DNA of 64,000 nucleotides, taken from positions 2,294,001 to 2,358,000 of the forward strand of contig NC_019978.1 in NCBI RefSeq assembly GCF_000328625.1, read 5' to 3'. The number at the start of each line of letters is the position of its first letter. The first letter of the stretch is position 1. The notes beneath the pieces were generated by a model that saw only the letters and a program-made list of their open reading frames with translations, had not been told where the DNA came from and searched no databases. Below are positions 28,081 through 37,235 of the stretch, in pieces. The position numbers and the translations under genes are program-made. This DNA is from Halobacteroides halobius DSM 5150. Its GTDB lineage: Bacteria > Bacillota > Halanaerobiia > Halobacteroidales > Halobacteroidaceae.

Positions 28081-30039
28081 TTATAATCTATTAATTATTT
28101 GTTCAGTAATTTCTTCAGCAACAAAACCAAAATACTTGCCTACTTTTTCTCCTGATCCACTTGCTCCAAAGTCCTCAACACTAACTAAATGATGTTTATC
28201 CCCTAGAAGCTGATACCATCCTTGTCCTACCCCTGCTTCTAAAGCTACTCGGAAAGTATCTTCTCCTAAAACTTCTTTAATATAATCTTGACCTTGAGCT
28301 ATAAACTTATTCCTATCTGGAATAGAAACTACCCTAGTTTCTACATCTAATTTTTCTGCTACTTCCACTGCTAATGAAACTTCACTTCCGCTAGCCATTA
28401 GCACAACTTGTGGGTCATTTCCTTCTTGAACTACATATCCACCCTTATCCATATTTATCTTTTTATCTTTTTTAAGATGAGGTAGATTCTGACGAGTTAA
28501 TATTAAAGCTGTTGGCCCATCTTGACGCTTCATAGCCTCAAGCCAAGCTGCTTTAGTTTCCTCTTCGTCAGCTGGTCTAATAACTTCTAAGTTAGGAATT
28601 AATCTTAATGATTCCACATGCTCTACTGGCTGGTGTGTTGGCCCATCTTCTCCAATATAAATTGAATCATGGGTAAAGACATATATACTTGGTTGTTTCA
28701 TTAGGGCGGCCATTCTAATTGCTGGTCTCATATAATCAGAAAAGACAAGGAAAGTGGCTGTAAATGGTCTTACTCCTCCGTGTAAAGAAATCCCATTAGC
28801 AATTGCTCCCATAGCATGTTCTCTAACACCAAATCGGAAATTACGCCCTGAAAAACTTTCTTTTTGGATTTCTTCATACTTATCAAGATAGGTCTTATTT
28901 GATGGAGCTAAGTCTGCTGATCCTCCTACTAAATATGGTACTTGATCAGCAATTTTTCTTAATATTGACCCAGAAGCTTTTCTAGTAGCTAGTGGTGTAT
29001 CTAACTCTATATCTGCTACTACTCTTTCTAAGTCGTTAGGAAGCTCTAAGTTATGAGCCTGATCCCACTGAGTTTTTAATTCTGGATTAGCTTTGGCCCA
29101 TTTAGTAAATCTATCTTCCCAGTCTTGTCTTATCTTTTGTAATTTTTCTTGTCTAGTTGCAAAGAATTCCCTTACCTCGTTAGAAACATAAAATTCTTTA
29201 TCAGTTGGTAAACCAAAATTTTCTTTTAATCCTGTTAACTCTTCTTTTCCTAATGGAGCACCATGAGCTGAATTACTATCCTGCTTAGTAGGAGCCCCAT
29301 ACGCAATATGGGTATTAGCTATAATTAATGTCGGTTTATCAGTAACTTCTTTAGCTTCTGCAATTGCTTCTTTTATACTTGCAATATCATGCCCATCAAC
29401 CTCATCAATTACATGCCAATCATAAGCTTTAAATCTATCTGGTACTGATTCAGTAAATGTAATATCTACATTCCCACCAATTGAAATATCATTGCTATCA
29501 TAAATTGCTATTAATTTATCTAATCCTAGATGACCTGCTAGGGAAGCTGCTTCAGATGTTACTCCCTCCATCATGCAACCATCACCTAGTAATGTATAAG
29601 TATAATGATCTATAATTTCATATTCTTTTGTATTATATCTTTCTGCTAACATCTTTTCACTAATGGCCATTCCTACTGCATTAGCAAATCCTTGACCTAA
29701 TGGACCAGTAGTAGTTTCTACTCCAGAAGTATGTCCATACTCTGGATGTCCTGGTGTCTTAGAATGTAATTGTCTGAATCTTTTTAAATCTTCTAATGAC
29801 ACATCATAACCAGAAAGATGTAAAAATGAATATAACCACACTGATCCATGACCTGCTGATAAAATAAATCTATCTCGGTTAGGCCAATTAGGCTGAGTAG
29901 GATCATAATTCATAATTTCTCCATATAATGCTGCTCCTATATCTGCACAACCAATTGCCATCCCTGGGTGCCCTGAACCAGCCTGTTCTACTGTATCAGC
30001 TGATAATCCTCTAACTATGTCAGCTACCTTATTTAACAA
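28081..30039 (-). CDS. tkt: Transketolase
   Basis: Thiamine-diphosphate enzyme that moves two-carbon units between sugar phosphates. The 652-residue, full-length protein is not split. It has SGHPGMAIGCAD, the GHTSGVETTTGPLGQG cofactor motif, the TPP-binding LGDGCMMEGVTSEAA, FRFGVREHAMGAIANG and THDSIYIGEDGPTHQPVEH. It starts at a TTG (30039) with AAGGGGGGAG just upstream; no in-frame ATG has a comparable signal. It is last in the pentose operon and 17 bases after transaldolase. Confidence 0.95.
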   Translation of the reverse strand: MLNKVADIVRGLSADTVEQAGSGHPGMAIGCADIGAALYGEIMNYDPTQPNWPNRDRFILSAGHGSVWLYSFLHLSGYDVSLEDLKRFRQLHSKTPGHPEYGHTSGVETTTGPLGQGFANAVGMAISEKMLAERYNTKEYEIIDHYTYTLLGDGCMMEGVTSEAASLAGHLGLDKLIAIYDSNDISIGGNVDITFTESVPDRFKAYDWHVIDEVDGHDIASIKEAIAEAKEVTDKPTLIIANTHIAYGAPTKQDSNSAHGAPLGKEELTGLKENFGLPTDKEFYVSNEVREFFATRQEKLQKIRQDWEDRFTKWAKANPELKTQWDQAHNLELPNDLERVVADIELDTPLATRKASGSILRKIADQVPYLVGGSADLAPSNKTYLDKYEEIQKESFSGRNFRFGVREHAMGAIANGISLHGGVRPFTATFLVFSDYMRPAIRMAALMKQPSIYVFTHDSIYIGEDGPTHQPVEHVESLRLIPNLEVIRPADEEETKAAWLEAMKRQDGPTALILTRQNLPHLKKDKKINMDKGGYVVQEGNDPQVVLMASGSEVSLAVEVAEKLDVETRVVSIPDRNKFIAQGQDYIKEVLGEDTFRVALEAGVGQGWYQLLGDKHHLVSVEDFGASGSGEKVGKYFGFVAEEITEQIINRL

Positions 30040-30055
30040 ATTGCTCCCCCCTTAC

Positions 30056-30703
30056 TTATCCTTGAGTCTTCTTCCAATCTTCTAAGAATCTTTCAATTCC
30101 AATATCAGTTAATGGATGTTTAGACATCTTATTAATAACTCCAAATGGAATTGTTGCAATATCTGCCCCAACTAAAGCTGCCTCTTTTACATGACGTGGA
30201 CTTCTGATACTAGCTGTAATAATTTCTGTTTCCATTTCATAGTTAGCAAAAATTTCATTGATATCTTTTACTAATTTCATTCCATCATGAGCTCGGTCAT
30301 CTAAACGACCTACAAATGGACTTACAAAAGTTGCTCCAGCTTTAGCTGCTAATAATGCTTGATTAGCTGAGAATACTAAAGTTACATTAGTTTTAATCCC
30401 TTCGTCACTTAAAGTCTTGACTGCCTTTAATCCTGCAACTGTCATAGGAATCTTAACTGCTATATTAGGAGCTAATTCTGCTAATTCTCTAGCTTCTTCT
30501 AACATTCCTTCTGTCTCAAGACTAATTACCTCAGCACTTACTGGACCATCAACTATTTTACAAATCTCTTTGATTCGAGTATGAAAGTCAACATCTCCCT
30601 CTTTAGCTACTAAGCTGGGGTTAGTTGTTACTCCATCAATTACACCTAACTTACTTGCTTCTTTAATCTTTTCTAAATTTGCAGTATCAATAAAAAACTT
30701 CAT
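30056..30703 (-). CDS. Transaldolase (short TalC/MipB type)
   Basis: A 215-residue class I aldolase of the short transaldolase/fructose-6-phosphate aldolase group. It begins [16 protein letters not shown], has the [13 protein letters not shown] turn, the Schiff-base lysine in IAVKIPMT, and the [16 protein letters not shown] motif. In the neighbourhood of transketolase and the epimerase, transaldolase activity is more likely than fructose-6-phosphate aldolase. GGGAGGAATTTCA precedes the ATG. Confidence 0.93.
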   Translation of the reverse strand: MKFFIDTANLEKIKEASKLGVIDGVTTNPSLVAKEGDVDFHTRIKEICKIVDGPVSAEVISLETEGMLEEARELAELAPNIAVKIPMTVAGLKAVKTLSDEGIKTNVTLVFSANQALLAAKAGATFVSPFVGRLDDRAHDGMKLVKDINEIFANYEMETEIITASIRSPRHVKEAALVGADIATIPFGVINKMSKHPLTDIGIERFLEDWKKTQG

Positions 30704-30743
30704 TGAAATTCCTCCCTATAATTTATTAAGTTATATGAAACTT

Positions 30744-30780
30744 GAGACCCTCTTCAAAATCTTCAGAAAGAAGAGGGCTC
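30744..30780. other. Intercistronic hairpin between the SIS gene and transaldolase
   Basis: GAGACCCTCTTC pairs with GAAGAGGGCTC (one bulged base, loop of about 14). No T tract follows on the minus strand. It could adjust expression within the operon or mark an mRNA processing site. Confidence 0.4.
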
Positions 30781-30848
30781 AAAACTACAATAAAACACAA
30801 TGTTCAAGATGTTGCTTAACAGATATTTACAAATCAACTCTTATATCT

Positions 30849-31412
30849 TTATTCTAAATTCGCATGATATTCCCAAAGGTCTTCCATTTCAATATCCATT
30901 TCTCTAGCCATCATTAATGCTATTGTATCACCTAATAATAGTAATGCCTGTTCAAATAAACTTGTCATTGGTTGTACTGATTCTACCCCTTTAACCGGTA
31001 ATTCTGGAATATCACTAGCAGGAATTCTGACAAAGAAATCAGAAAATTCATCCATGGAGCAATCTGGATTTCTTCCAATATGAAAAACTGTTGCATTATA
31101 TTTTTTTGCCTTTTCTGCAATAGCTACCGGAAACGTGGTTTCACCACTTCCCGAGCCAACAATCAATAAATCATCTTCTGTAATAGCTGGTTCTGTAATC
31201 TCCCCAACTATATGACAATCAACACCTAAGTGGGCTAAACGCTTTGCAACTGATTGTAGTGATAGTAGTACTCTTCCCACTGCTACAAAGAAAACTTTAT
31301 CTGCTTTTTCGATTTCTTCTATTAGTTTATTTACCTCTTCAGCATCAACTTTGCCTAAAGTTTCTTCCAATTCACTAATAACATCTTTTTGAGCCACATT
31401 ATAGTCTGACAT
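30849..31412 (-). CDS. SIS-domain sugar-phosphate isomerase, 6-phospho-3-hexuloisomerase (HxlB)-like
   Basis: A 187-residue single SIS domain. HxlB-like features: VGRVLLSLQSVAKRLAHLG, VGEITEPAI, and the phosphate-binding loop GSGSGETTFP. Hexuloisomerase converts hexulose-6-phosphate to fructose-6-phosphate in the RuMP pathway, but the partner hexulose-phosphate synthase is not in this operon. It may isomerise another sugar phosphate, for example a pentose phosphate. Its ribosome-binding site (AGGGAGGAA) is formed by the last codons of epimerase copy B. Confidence 0.8.
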   Translation of the reverse strand: MSDYNVAQKDVISELEETLGKVDAEEVNKLIEEIEKADKVFFVAVGRVLLSLQSVAKRLAHLGVDCHIVGEITEPAITEDDLLIVGSGSGETTFPVAIAEKAKKYNATVFHIGRNPDCSMDEFSDFFVRIPASDIPELPVKGVESVQPMTSLFEQALLLLGDTIALMMAREMDIEMEDLWEYHANLE

Positions 31413-31415
31413 ATG

Positions 31416-32120
31416 TTATTCCTCCCTTAATTTTAATCCTTGTTCTATACTTTCTTCCATAATCACTTTATTCTCTGACATACTTCTTTCAGGTCTAAAC
31501 AAACTAGTACTTCCTGCAACTAACTGGTCTGCTCCAGACTTCACTAACTTTGGAATAGCCTCTAGCGAAACACGTCCGTCTACCTCAATACTTGTATCCA
31601 ATCCTCTATCTTTAATTAATTTATATAAATCTGTCACCTTTTTTTCAGCATAATCTACTTGCGTCTCACTTTTATCTGCTGCAAAGCCAGGATTCATTAA
31701 CATTAGCATCACTGTATCACATAACGGTAGTACATAGTCTAAATCATTTAATGAAGTGGCTGGGTTTAAAGCTAATCCTGCTTCAACTCCATTCTTTTTT
31801 ATTAAATTTAAAAGTCGGTCAATATGAGTTGTACTTTCATAATGAAAAGTTATCTGTTGTACCCCAATGTCTAACATTTCTTTGATGAAAAATTCATTAT
31901 TATTAGACATAATATGAACATCAAAATCCATATCTGTGATTTCTCTTAATTGCTTAATTGTACCTATACCTAGTGGCATACTTGGACTAAAAGATCCATC
32001 GATTACGTCAATATGCAATGTACTGATTCCTTCTTTTTCAATCTGTCTTATGCTTTTTTCTAAGTTACATAGATCTGCACACATAATTGATGGGTTAATT
32101 GAAATTTCTTGTTTATTCAT
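31416..32120 (-). CDS. Ribulose-phosphate/allulose-6-phosphate 3-epimerase family, copy B
   Basis: Same 234-residue epimerase as copy A, with only residue 233 different (Glu here, Lys in A). It leads the operon epimerase - SIS isomerase - transaldolase - transketolase, a set that interconverts pentose and hexose phosphates, so ribulose-5-phosphate 3-epimerase is the natural activity here. In copy B the 3' end reads AGGGAGGAATAA and doubles as the ribosome-binding site of the next gene; copy A reads AAGGAAGGAATAG. That explains the single amino-acid change. Confidence 0.88.
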   Translation of the reverse strand: MNKQEISINPSIMCADLCNLEKSIRQIEKEGISTLHIDVIDGSFSPSMPLGIGTIKQLREITDMDFDVHIMSNNNEFFIKEMLDIGVQQITFHYESTTHIDRLLNLIKKNGVEAGLALNPATSLNDLDYVLPLCDTVMLMLMNPGFAADKSETQVDYAEKKVTDLYKLIKDRGLDTSIEVDGRVSLEAIPKLVKSGADQLVAGSTSLFRPERSMSENKVIMEESIEQGLKLREE

Positions 32121-32150
32121 TTATTTGCCTCCTTTTTCGCTTTCAAGTAT

Positions 32151-32188
32151 ATTATAAGCCATTTAAGAAGAAAAGTAAAGTATAAACA
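32151..32188 (-). promoter_or_regulatory. Promoter and candidate DeoR operator of the pentose operon
   Basis: TTTACT (32179-32174), 17 bases, TATAAT (32156-32151). TAAAGTATAAACA (32176-32188, plus-strand reading) overlaps the -35 box, exactly as at copy A. Confidence 0.65.
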
Positions 32189-32312
32189 CGCATAATTTTT
32201 AGTTATCTTTGCGTTTTTATACTTATTTATATTGATTCGCTCTTCTTTAAAATAAGTGTACTCTTCTATTTGAAAATTTTAGTTATTTAACAATCTATAA
32301 TTAATAATCAAA

Positions 32313-32338
32313 AATGATATTGAGAATTAATATTGACA
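32313..32338 (+). promoter_or_regulatory. Possible Fur-like box and -35 element of the siderophore importer
   Basis: The sequence around TGATATTGAGAATTAATATT resembles an imperfect Fur-type repeat (half site TGAGAAT). It overlaps a perfect -35 box, TTGACA (32333-32338). The best -10 at 17 bases is poor (TAATCT). Iron regulation is suggested mainly by the genes downstream. Confidence 0.3.
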
Positions 32339-32414
32339 TGATAAAGATACTATGTTAATCTTATAAATGTAAATGAAATTCGTTATCAACATTGACTTTA
32401 AGGGGGAAACGATA

Positions 32415-33410
32415 ATGTTTAATAGTACATTGAAAAGAAAAAATTGGATTTTTGTTCTTACATTAAGCTTAGTACTATCTATTTCTGTAACTGCAGGAGC
32501 TTGGTGGATCTTCGGTAATGATGAAGAAGAGAATAAACAAGAGAATGCACAAGCTCAAAAAGAAGTACGAGTTATTGAGCATGCTATAGGGAAGACTAAA
32601 ATCACAGGTACACCTAAAAGGATTGTTACTTTATACCAAGGTGCTAATGATGCCGCAGTAGCTTTAGGAGTAACACCAGTAGGAGTTGTTGACTCTTGGG
32701 TTCAAAAACCGATGTATAAGTATCTAAGAGATGAATTAAAAGGTGTACAGCATGTTGGTTTAGAAACACAACCAAACTTAGAGGAGATTGCAAAGCTTAA
32801 TCCAGATTTAATTATTGCTTCAAAAGTGCGCCATGAAAAGATCTATTCTAAATTGTCCCAAATTGCTCCCACAGTAGCACATGAAACAGTATTTAAGTTT
32901 AAAGAGACAGTTAAGTTAGTGGGCCAAGCAATGAATAAAGAAGAAAAAGCTAATAAAATTATTTCTAATTGGGAACAACGAGTAACTGATTTTAAAGAAA
33001 AAGTTAAAAATAAATTAGGTGACAAATGGCCATTAGAGGTATCTGTACTTAATTTTAGAGCAGACCATGCTCGAATTTATTTCAGTGGTTATGCAGGACG
33101 GATTTTAGATGAACTAGGATTTAAACGTCCTAAATCTCATCAACAAGATAAATGGGGAATTAAACTTACAAGTAAAGAAAGTATCCCTGCAATGAATGCT
33201 GATGTTTTCTTTGTCTTTATGTCAGATAATGAAGCAGTTCAGAATACTTATCAAGAATGGACTAATCATCCATTATGGAAGAATCTTGATGCTGTAAAGA
33301 AGGATCAAGTATATCGAGTAGATCAGGTTGCTTGGAATATGGCTGGTGGTATAATCTCTGCTCATAACATGCTTGATCAAATTTATAATCACTTTAACTT
33401 AAAAAAATAA
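32415..33410 (+). CDS. Iron-siderophore/Fe3+ ABC transporter substrate-binding protein
   Basis: A 331-residue periplasmic-binding-type protein of the FecB/FepB (class III) group, with two lobes and a long central helix. Recognisable segments: GTPKRIVTLYQGANDAAVALG, NLEEIAKLNPDLIIAS, and the C-terminal HPLWKNLDAVKKDQVYRVD. The ATG at 32415 follows AAGGGGGAAA; the upstream in-frame ATG at 32373 has no such signal. The N-terminus is hydrophobic, but no lipobox cysteine follows, so it is probably held by an uncleaved anchor or secreted, which is unusual for a Gram-positive binding protein. Exact siderophore unknown. Confidence 0.87.
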   Translation: MFNSTLKRKNWIFVLTLSLVLSISVTAGAWWIFGNDEEENKQENAQAQKEVRVIEHAIGKTKITGTPKRIVTLYQGANDAAVALGVTPVGVVDSWVQKPMYKYLRDELKGVQHVGLETQPNLEEIAKLNPDLIIASKVRHEKIYSKLSQIAPTVAHETVFKFKETVKLVGQAMNKEEKANKIISNWEQRVTDFKEKVKNKLGDKWPLEVSVLNFRADHARIYFSGYAGRILDELGFKRPKSHQQDKWGIKLTSKESIPAMNADVFFVFMSDNEAVQNTYQEWTNHPLWKNLDAVKKDQVYRVDQVAWNMAGGIISAHNMLDQIYNHFNLKK

Positions 33411-33424
33411 TTAATATTAACATA

Positions 33425-33456
33425 AGGATGGGGGATAAATAATCTCCTATCCTTTT
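33425..33456 (+). terminator. Intercistronic terminator-like hairpin after the binding-protein gene
   Basis: AGGATGGGGGAT pairs with ATCTCCTATCCT (two wobbles), followed by TTTTATAATTTT. It probably lowers permease expression relative to the binding protein. Confidence 0.7.
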
Positions 33457-33490
33457 ATAATTTTAGAAATAAAGAAGGAAGAGGGGAAAA

Positions 33491-34507
33491 ATGACATATT
33501 TGTTTTCAAATAAATCATTAAAAATTTCAGGGTTAGTTATCAGTCTGTGCATCTTTGCAATCTCCTTTGTATCAAGTATCTCTTTCGGTCAGACACCGAT
33601 TACATTTGAGACTGTGGCAGATGCTTTTTTAAATTATAATCAAGCTTCAACAGAACATATTATTATCAGAACTACACGAGTTTCACGGGCAGTAATTGCT
33701 ACAGTTATTGGGGCCAGTCTTGCGCTATCAGGAGCATTGATGCAAGCCTTAACAAGAAATCCTTTAGCCTCACCAAGTATTTTTGGAATTAATGCTGGAG
33801 CACTCTTTTTTATTGTATTCTCAGCAACTTATTTTTCAGTATCTTCACTAGTACACTATATGTGGATTGCCTTCTTAGGAGCTGCAGTCGCGGGAATTTT
33901 AGTCTATTTTCTTGGTTCTCTAGGACGAGATGGATTATCTCCGGTTAGAATTGTATTAGCAGGAGCGGCGATAACAGCCTTGTTTGTTTCCTTTACTCAA
34001 GGATTGTTAGTAATTAATCGACAAGCCTTATCAAGTATTTTATTTTGGCTATCTGGTTCTGTAGCAGGAAGAACAATGGATATGTTAAAACCACTTTTAC
34101 CTTTTATGGTCGGAGCTAGCATTTTAGCATTATTTTTAGGAAATCATGTTAATATTCTAATGTCAGGTGATGATATTGCCAAAGGACTAGGACAACGAAC
34201 GATTCTAATCAAGATTTTAATTGGCATTGTAGTCATTTTTTTAGCAGGAGGATCTGTTGCAGTAGCTGGATCCATTGGTTTTATAGGTTTGATTGTTCCT
34301 CATATTGCTCGTACCCTTGTTGGGAATGATTACCGCTGGGTATTACCCTATAGTATGTCTCTTGGAGCTAGCCTATTATTGGTAGCTGATGTAGCAGCAA
34401 GATTTATTATCATGCCTCAAGAAGTTCCAATTGGGGTTATGACTGCCTTTATCGGTACTCCATTTTTTATTTATGTAGCACGTAGGGGGTTTAATAATCA
34501 TGGATAA
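33491..34507 (+). CDS. FecCD-family iron-siderophore permease, first subunit
   Basis: A 338-residue BtuC/FecCD-type permease with about ten membrane helices. Family motifs: TTRVSRAVIATVIGASLALSG, MQALTRNPLASPSIFG, and the ATPase-contact region SIGFIGLIVPHIARTLVG. The ribosome-binding site is GAAGGAAGAGGGG. Its last 8 bases overlap the second permease gene, so the two subunits are translationally coupled and probably form a heterodimer. Confidence 0.93.
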   Translation: MTYLFSNKSLKISGLVISLCIFAISFVSSISFGQTPITFETVADAFLNYNQASTEHIIIRTTRVSRAVIATVIGASLALSGALMQALTRNPLASPSIFGINAGALFFIVFSATYFSVSSLVHYMWIAFLGAAVAGILVYFLGSLGRDGLSPVRIVLAGAAITALFVSFTQGLLVINRQALSSILFWLSGSVAGRTMDMLKPLLPFMVGASILALFLGNHVNILMSGDDIAKGLGQRTILIKILIGIVVIFLAGGSVAVAGSIGFIGLIVPHIARTLVGNDYRWVLPYSMSLGASLLLVADVAARFIIMPQEVPIGVMTAFIGTPFFIYVARRGFNNHG

Positions 34508-35543
34508 ATATACTACTTTTCGTAATAAATCAGGTTCTATATCCTTTCAGATAAATAAAAAGACTATAACAGTATTATCCTTACTTAGTTGTCTTATGTT
34601 AGTAATGCTTATTATAGGGTTGTCTATAGGAAGTACTATGATTAATCCTCTAGTTGTGCTTAAGCATTTATTAGGGGCCAAGATAGATAAATATGCCTTT
34701 ATTATCAATATTCTTAGACTGCCAAGAATCCTTCTTGCTTTACTTGTAGGTGCTGCACTTGGAGTATCAGGACTAATTCTGCAAGGTACAATTAGAAATC
34801 CACTGGCTTCTCCAAATATAATTGGTATCACAGGTGGTGCTTCGGCAGCAGCAGTTTTATTTATTTCATATTTTTCGAAAACTTTAAGCATTAAATGGCT
34901 TCCTCTAGCAGCTATCATAGGGGCTGGAATTGTTTCGTTTATCATATATACTTTAGCTTGGAAAGAAGGCGTTACTCCCATTAGACTTGTTCTAATTGGC
35001 ATCGGAATGGCAGCAGCAATGAATGCTTTAACAACATTAATGATTGTTCTTAGTCCTATTGCTACTACCATAAAATCCTATACTTGGTTAACTGGAAGTG
35101 TCTATGGAGCTAATTGGACAGATGTTTATGCCATGTTACCTTGGGTTATAGTTTTTATTCCTCTTGCTCTGCTTTTTTCTAGAATTCTTAATGTCCAAGA
35201 ACTAGGGGATCAAGTAGCCTACAGTTTAGGAGTTAGGGTTCAATTTTATCGTTTTAGTCTGCTGTTTATTAGTGTAGCTTTAGCAGGTTCTGCTGTCGCT
35301 TTTGCAGGAGGAATTGGCTTTGTAGGCTTAATTGCACCTCATATTGCCAGAAAGCTTGTTGGTCGCTCCTTTGCTGCTTTAGTACCTACCTCAGCAATGA
35401 TAGGTGGCTTAACTGTGTTTTTAGCAGACCTTATAGCTAGAACACTCTTTTTACCACTTGATCTTCCAGCAGGAGTATTTGTCTCTGGGATTGGAGCTCC
35501 ATTTTTTATTTATTTACTTTATATAAACCGAAATAGAGTATAG
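34500..35543 (+). CDS. FecCD-family iron-siderophore permease, second subunit
   Basis: A 347-residue paralogue of the preceding permease. It has [35 protein letters not shown] and [18 protein letters not shown]. The start codon lies within the end of the first permease gene, with no separate ribosome-binding site, typical of coupled FecC-FecD pairs. Ends 11 bases before the ATPase gene. Confidence 0.93.
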   Translation: MDKYTTFRNKSGSISFQINKKTITVLSLLSCLMLVMLIIGLSIGSTMINPLVVLKHLLGAKIDKYAFIINILRLPRILLALLVGAALGVSGLILQGTIRNPLASPNIIGITGGASAAAVLFISYFSKTLSIKWLPLAAIIGAGIVSFIIYTLAWKEGVTPIRLVLIGIGMAAAMNALTTLMIVLSPIATTIKSYTWLTGSVYGANWTDVYAMLPWVIVFIPLALLFSRILNVQELGDQVAYSLGVRVQFYRFSLLFISVALAGSAVAFAGGIGFVGLIAPHIARKLVGRSFAALVPTSAMIGGLTVFLADLIARTLFLPLDLPAGVFVSGIGAPFFIYLLYINRNRV

Positions 35544-35554
35544 GAGGGAAAACT

Positions 35555-36349
35555 ATGGATAATTTAGAAACAAAATCATTGGTATTATCATATGGCGAGG
35601 AGCCTATTATTGATGATTTAAATATTAAGATTCCCAAAGGGAAAATTACTGTTTTTATAGGAAGTAATGGGTGTGGAAAATCCACATTACTACGCTCTTT
35701 AGCTAGACTGTTAAAGCCTAAGAAAGGAGCTGTTTTACTAGATGGCGAAAAGATAAATAATCTATCTACAAAAGAAGTTGCAAAACGTCTAGCCATTCTT
35801 CCTCAAAGTCCTTTGACCCCAGAAGGTTTAACAGTCTTCGAACTGGTTAAGCAAGGGCGCTATCCTTACCAAAATTGGTTACAACAGTGGTCTCAAGAAG
35901 ATGAAAAGATGGTTAATAAAGCACTTGAAGCTACAAAGATGACTTCTCTTGCTGATAGATCTGTAGATTCGCTCTCAGGGGGACAAAGGCAAAGAGGTTG
36001 GATAGCAATGACCCTTGCCCAAGCAACTGATACCATTTTGTTAGATGAACCAACTACTTATTTAGATTTGGCCCACCAAGTAGAGATTCTAGATTTATTG
36101 CATGATTTAAATAAAGAGGAAGATCGTACTATTATTATGGTACTACATGATCTAAATCTAGCTTGTCGTTATGCAGATCATATTATTGCAATCAAAGATA
36201 AAAATGTTTATACACAAGGTAAACCAAAAGAAGTTGTAAATGCACAGATGGTGCGTGAAGTATTTGGCATGGAATCTGAAATTGTCTCCGATCCCATATT
36301 TAAAACCCCACTTTGCATCCCCATTGGTAAAGGAAAAAAAGTTCTGTAA
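35555..36349 (+). CDS. Iron-siderophore ABC transporter ATP-binding protein (FecE-like)
   Basis: A 264-residue ATPase. Walker [13 protein letters not shown] (about residue 37), Q-loop [13 protein letters not shown], signature [13 protein letters not shown], Walker [13 protein letters not shown] and switch VLHDLN are intact. The order binding protein - permease - permease - ATPase is that of complete siderophore importers. The ribosome-binding site is AGGAGGG. Confidence 0.95.
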   Translation: MDNLETKSLVLSYGEEPIIDDLNIKIPKGKITVFIGSNGCGKSTLLRSLARLLKPKKGAVLLDGEKINNLSTKEVAKRLAILPQSPLTPEGLTVFELVKQGRYPYQNWLQQWSQEDEKMVNKALEATKMTSLADRSVDSLSGGQRQRGWIAMTLAQATDTILLDEPTTYLDLAHQVEILDLLHDLNKEEDRTIIMVLHDLNLACRYADHIIAIKDKNVYTQGKPKEVVNAQMVREVFGMESEIVSDPIFKTPLCIPIGKGKKVL

Positions 36350-36394
36350 GAATAAATTTATTTTTGATAAGCTATTGTAAAGGAGGCCGTACAT

Positions 36395-37075
36395 ATGGAA
36401 AATAAAAAAGTAGTAATTACTGGAGCAGGTAGTGGTTTAGGTCGGTCCTTGGCCCAACAAATCTCAAGTCACGGGGCCAAGGTCTATCTATTAGGTAGAA
36501 CTAAAGCCAAATTAGATAAAGTTTCCAAAAATCTAACTAATCCTAGTGAAGTTCATACCTTAGATGTTAGAAACTCAAAACAAGTAAATCAGGTATTCTC
36601 TGACATTGGCCCGGTTGATATCTTAATTAATAATGCTGGAGTAGGTATTTTTGGCCCGGCTGAAGAGTTATCTGCACCAGAAGTAGAGAAAATGATAGAT
36701 ACTAATCTAAAAGGAACTATCTTCTGTAGTCAAGCAGTCCTACCTAAAATGAAAGAAGAAAACAAAGGATTAATTATTAATATTATTTCAACCGCCGGTA
36801 AAACTGGCAAGACTACTGAGTCTGTCTATTGTGCTAGTAAGTTTGGAGTCCGTGGTTTTACTGAAAGTCTAGCTTTAGAATTAAAGGGCACTCCTTTACG
36901 TGCTGTAGGAGTATATATGGGAGGTATGAGCACTAGCTTTTGGGAAGGTATTTTTGGTGAGGAAAAAATGAAAAAATTAATGGATCCTGATGATATTGCT
37001 GAAATAATCTTAACTAATATTAAGGAACGCCCAAATATTAATGTTGAAGAAATAGTAATTCAAAATAAAAAATAA
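36395..37075 (+). CDS. Short-chain dehydrogenase/reductase (SDR)
   Basis: A 226-residue classical SDR. The cofactor motif is TGAGSGLG, the structural motif NNAG, and the catalytic residues are Ser in IISTAGK plus YCASK (YxxxK). The Arg of LLGRTK after strand 2 favours NADP. It starts 45 bases after the ATPase gene with its own AAGGAGG and could be co-transcribed with the importer. A role in siderophore reduction is possible but not shown; the substrate is unknown. Confidence 0.85.
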   Translation: MENKKVVITGAGSGLGRSLAQQISSHGAKVYLLGRTKAKLDKVSKNLTNPSEVHTLDVRNSKQVNQVFSDIGPVDILINNAGVGIFGPAEELSAPEVEKMIDTNLKGTIFCSQAVLPKMKEENKGLIINIISTAGKTGKTTESVYCASKFGVRGFTESLALELKGTPLRAVGVYMGGMSTSFWEGIFGEEKMKKLMDPDDIAEIILTNIKERPNINVEEIVIQNKK

Positions 37076-37170
37076 TTTTACTTTCGTCATAGTTTCGTAA
37101 AGAATATACATTATAATAGTAGTATAAACAAGGATTTTCTGCCGTGATCCACATATAAGTTTATAAGTAT

Positions 37171-37192
37171 AGGAAGAATTTAAATTCTTCCT
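37171..37192 (+). terminator. Palindromic hairpin, first of two
   Basis: AGGAAGAATT and AATTCTTCCT flank a TA centre, a perfect 22-base palindrome. Lies 96 bases after the SDR stop. Confidence 0.5.
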
Positions 37193-37198
37193 ATTAAT

Positions 37199-37226
37199 AA
37201 AGTCCGCTGGTATACCAGCGGACTTT
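37199..37226. terminator. Bidirectional terminator between the SDR gene and cadA
   Basis: AAAGTCCGCTGGTA and TACCAGCGGACTTT make a perfect 28-base palindrome between convergent genes. AT-rich sequence lies on both sides. Confidence 0.85.
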
Positions 37227-37235
37227 ATTTCTTGA

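Larger units (their letters stand above)
31416..32225 (-). repeat. Duplicated segment, copy B (epimerase plus promoter)
   Basis: Partner of 27181-27990 in direct orientation. Synonymous differences are few. The divergence is concentrated upstream of the start codon. Confidence 0.9.

Noticed and set aside
34547-35071. Minus-strand open reading frame of 174 codons inside the second siderophore permease
   Set aside because: Antisense shadow of a hydrophobic coding region; no ribosome-binding site and no recognisable family.
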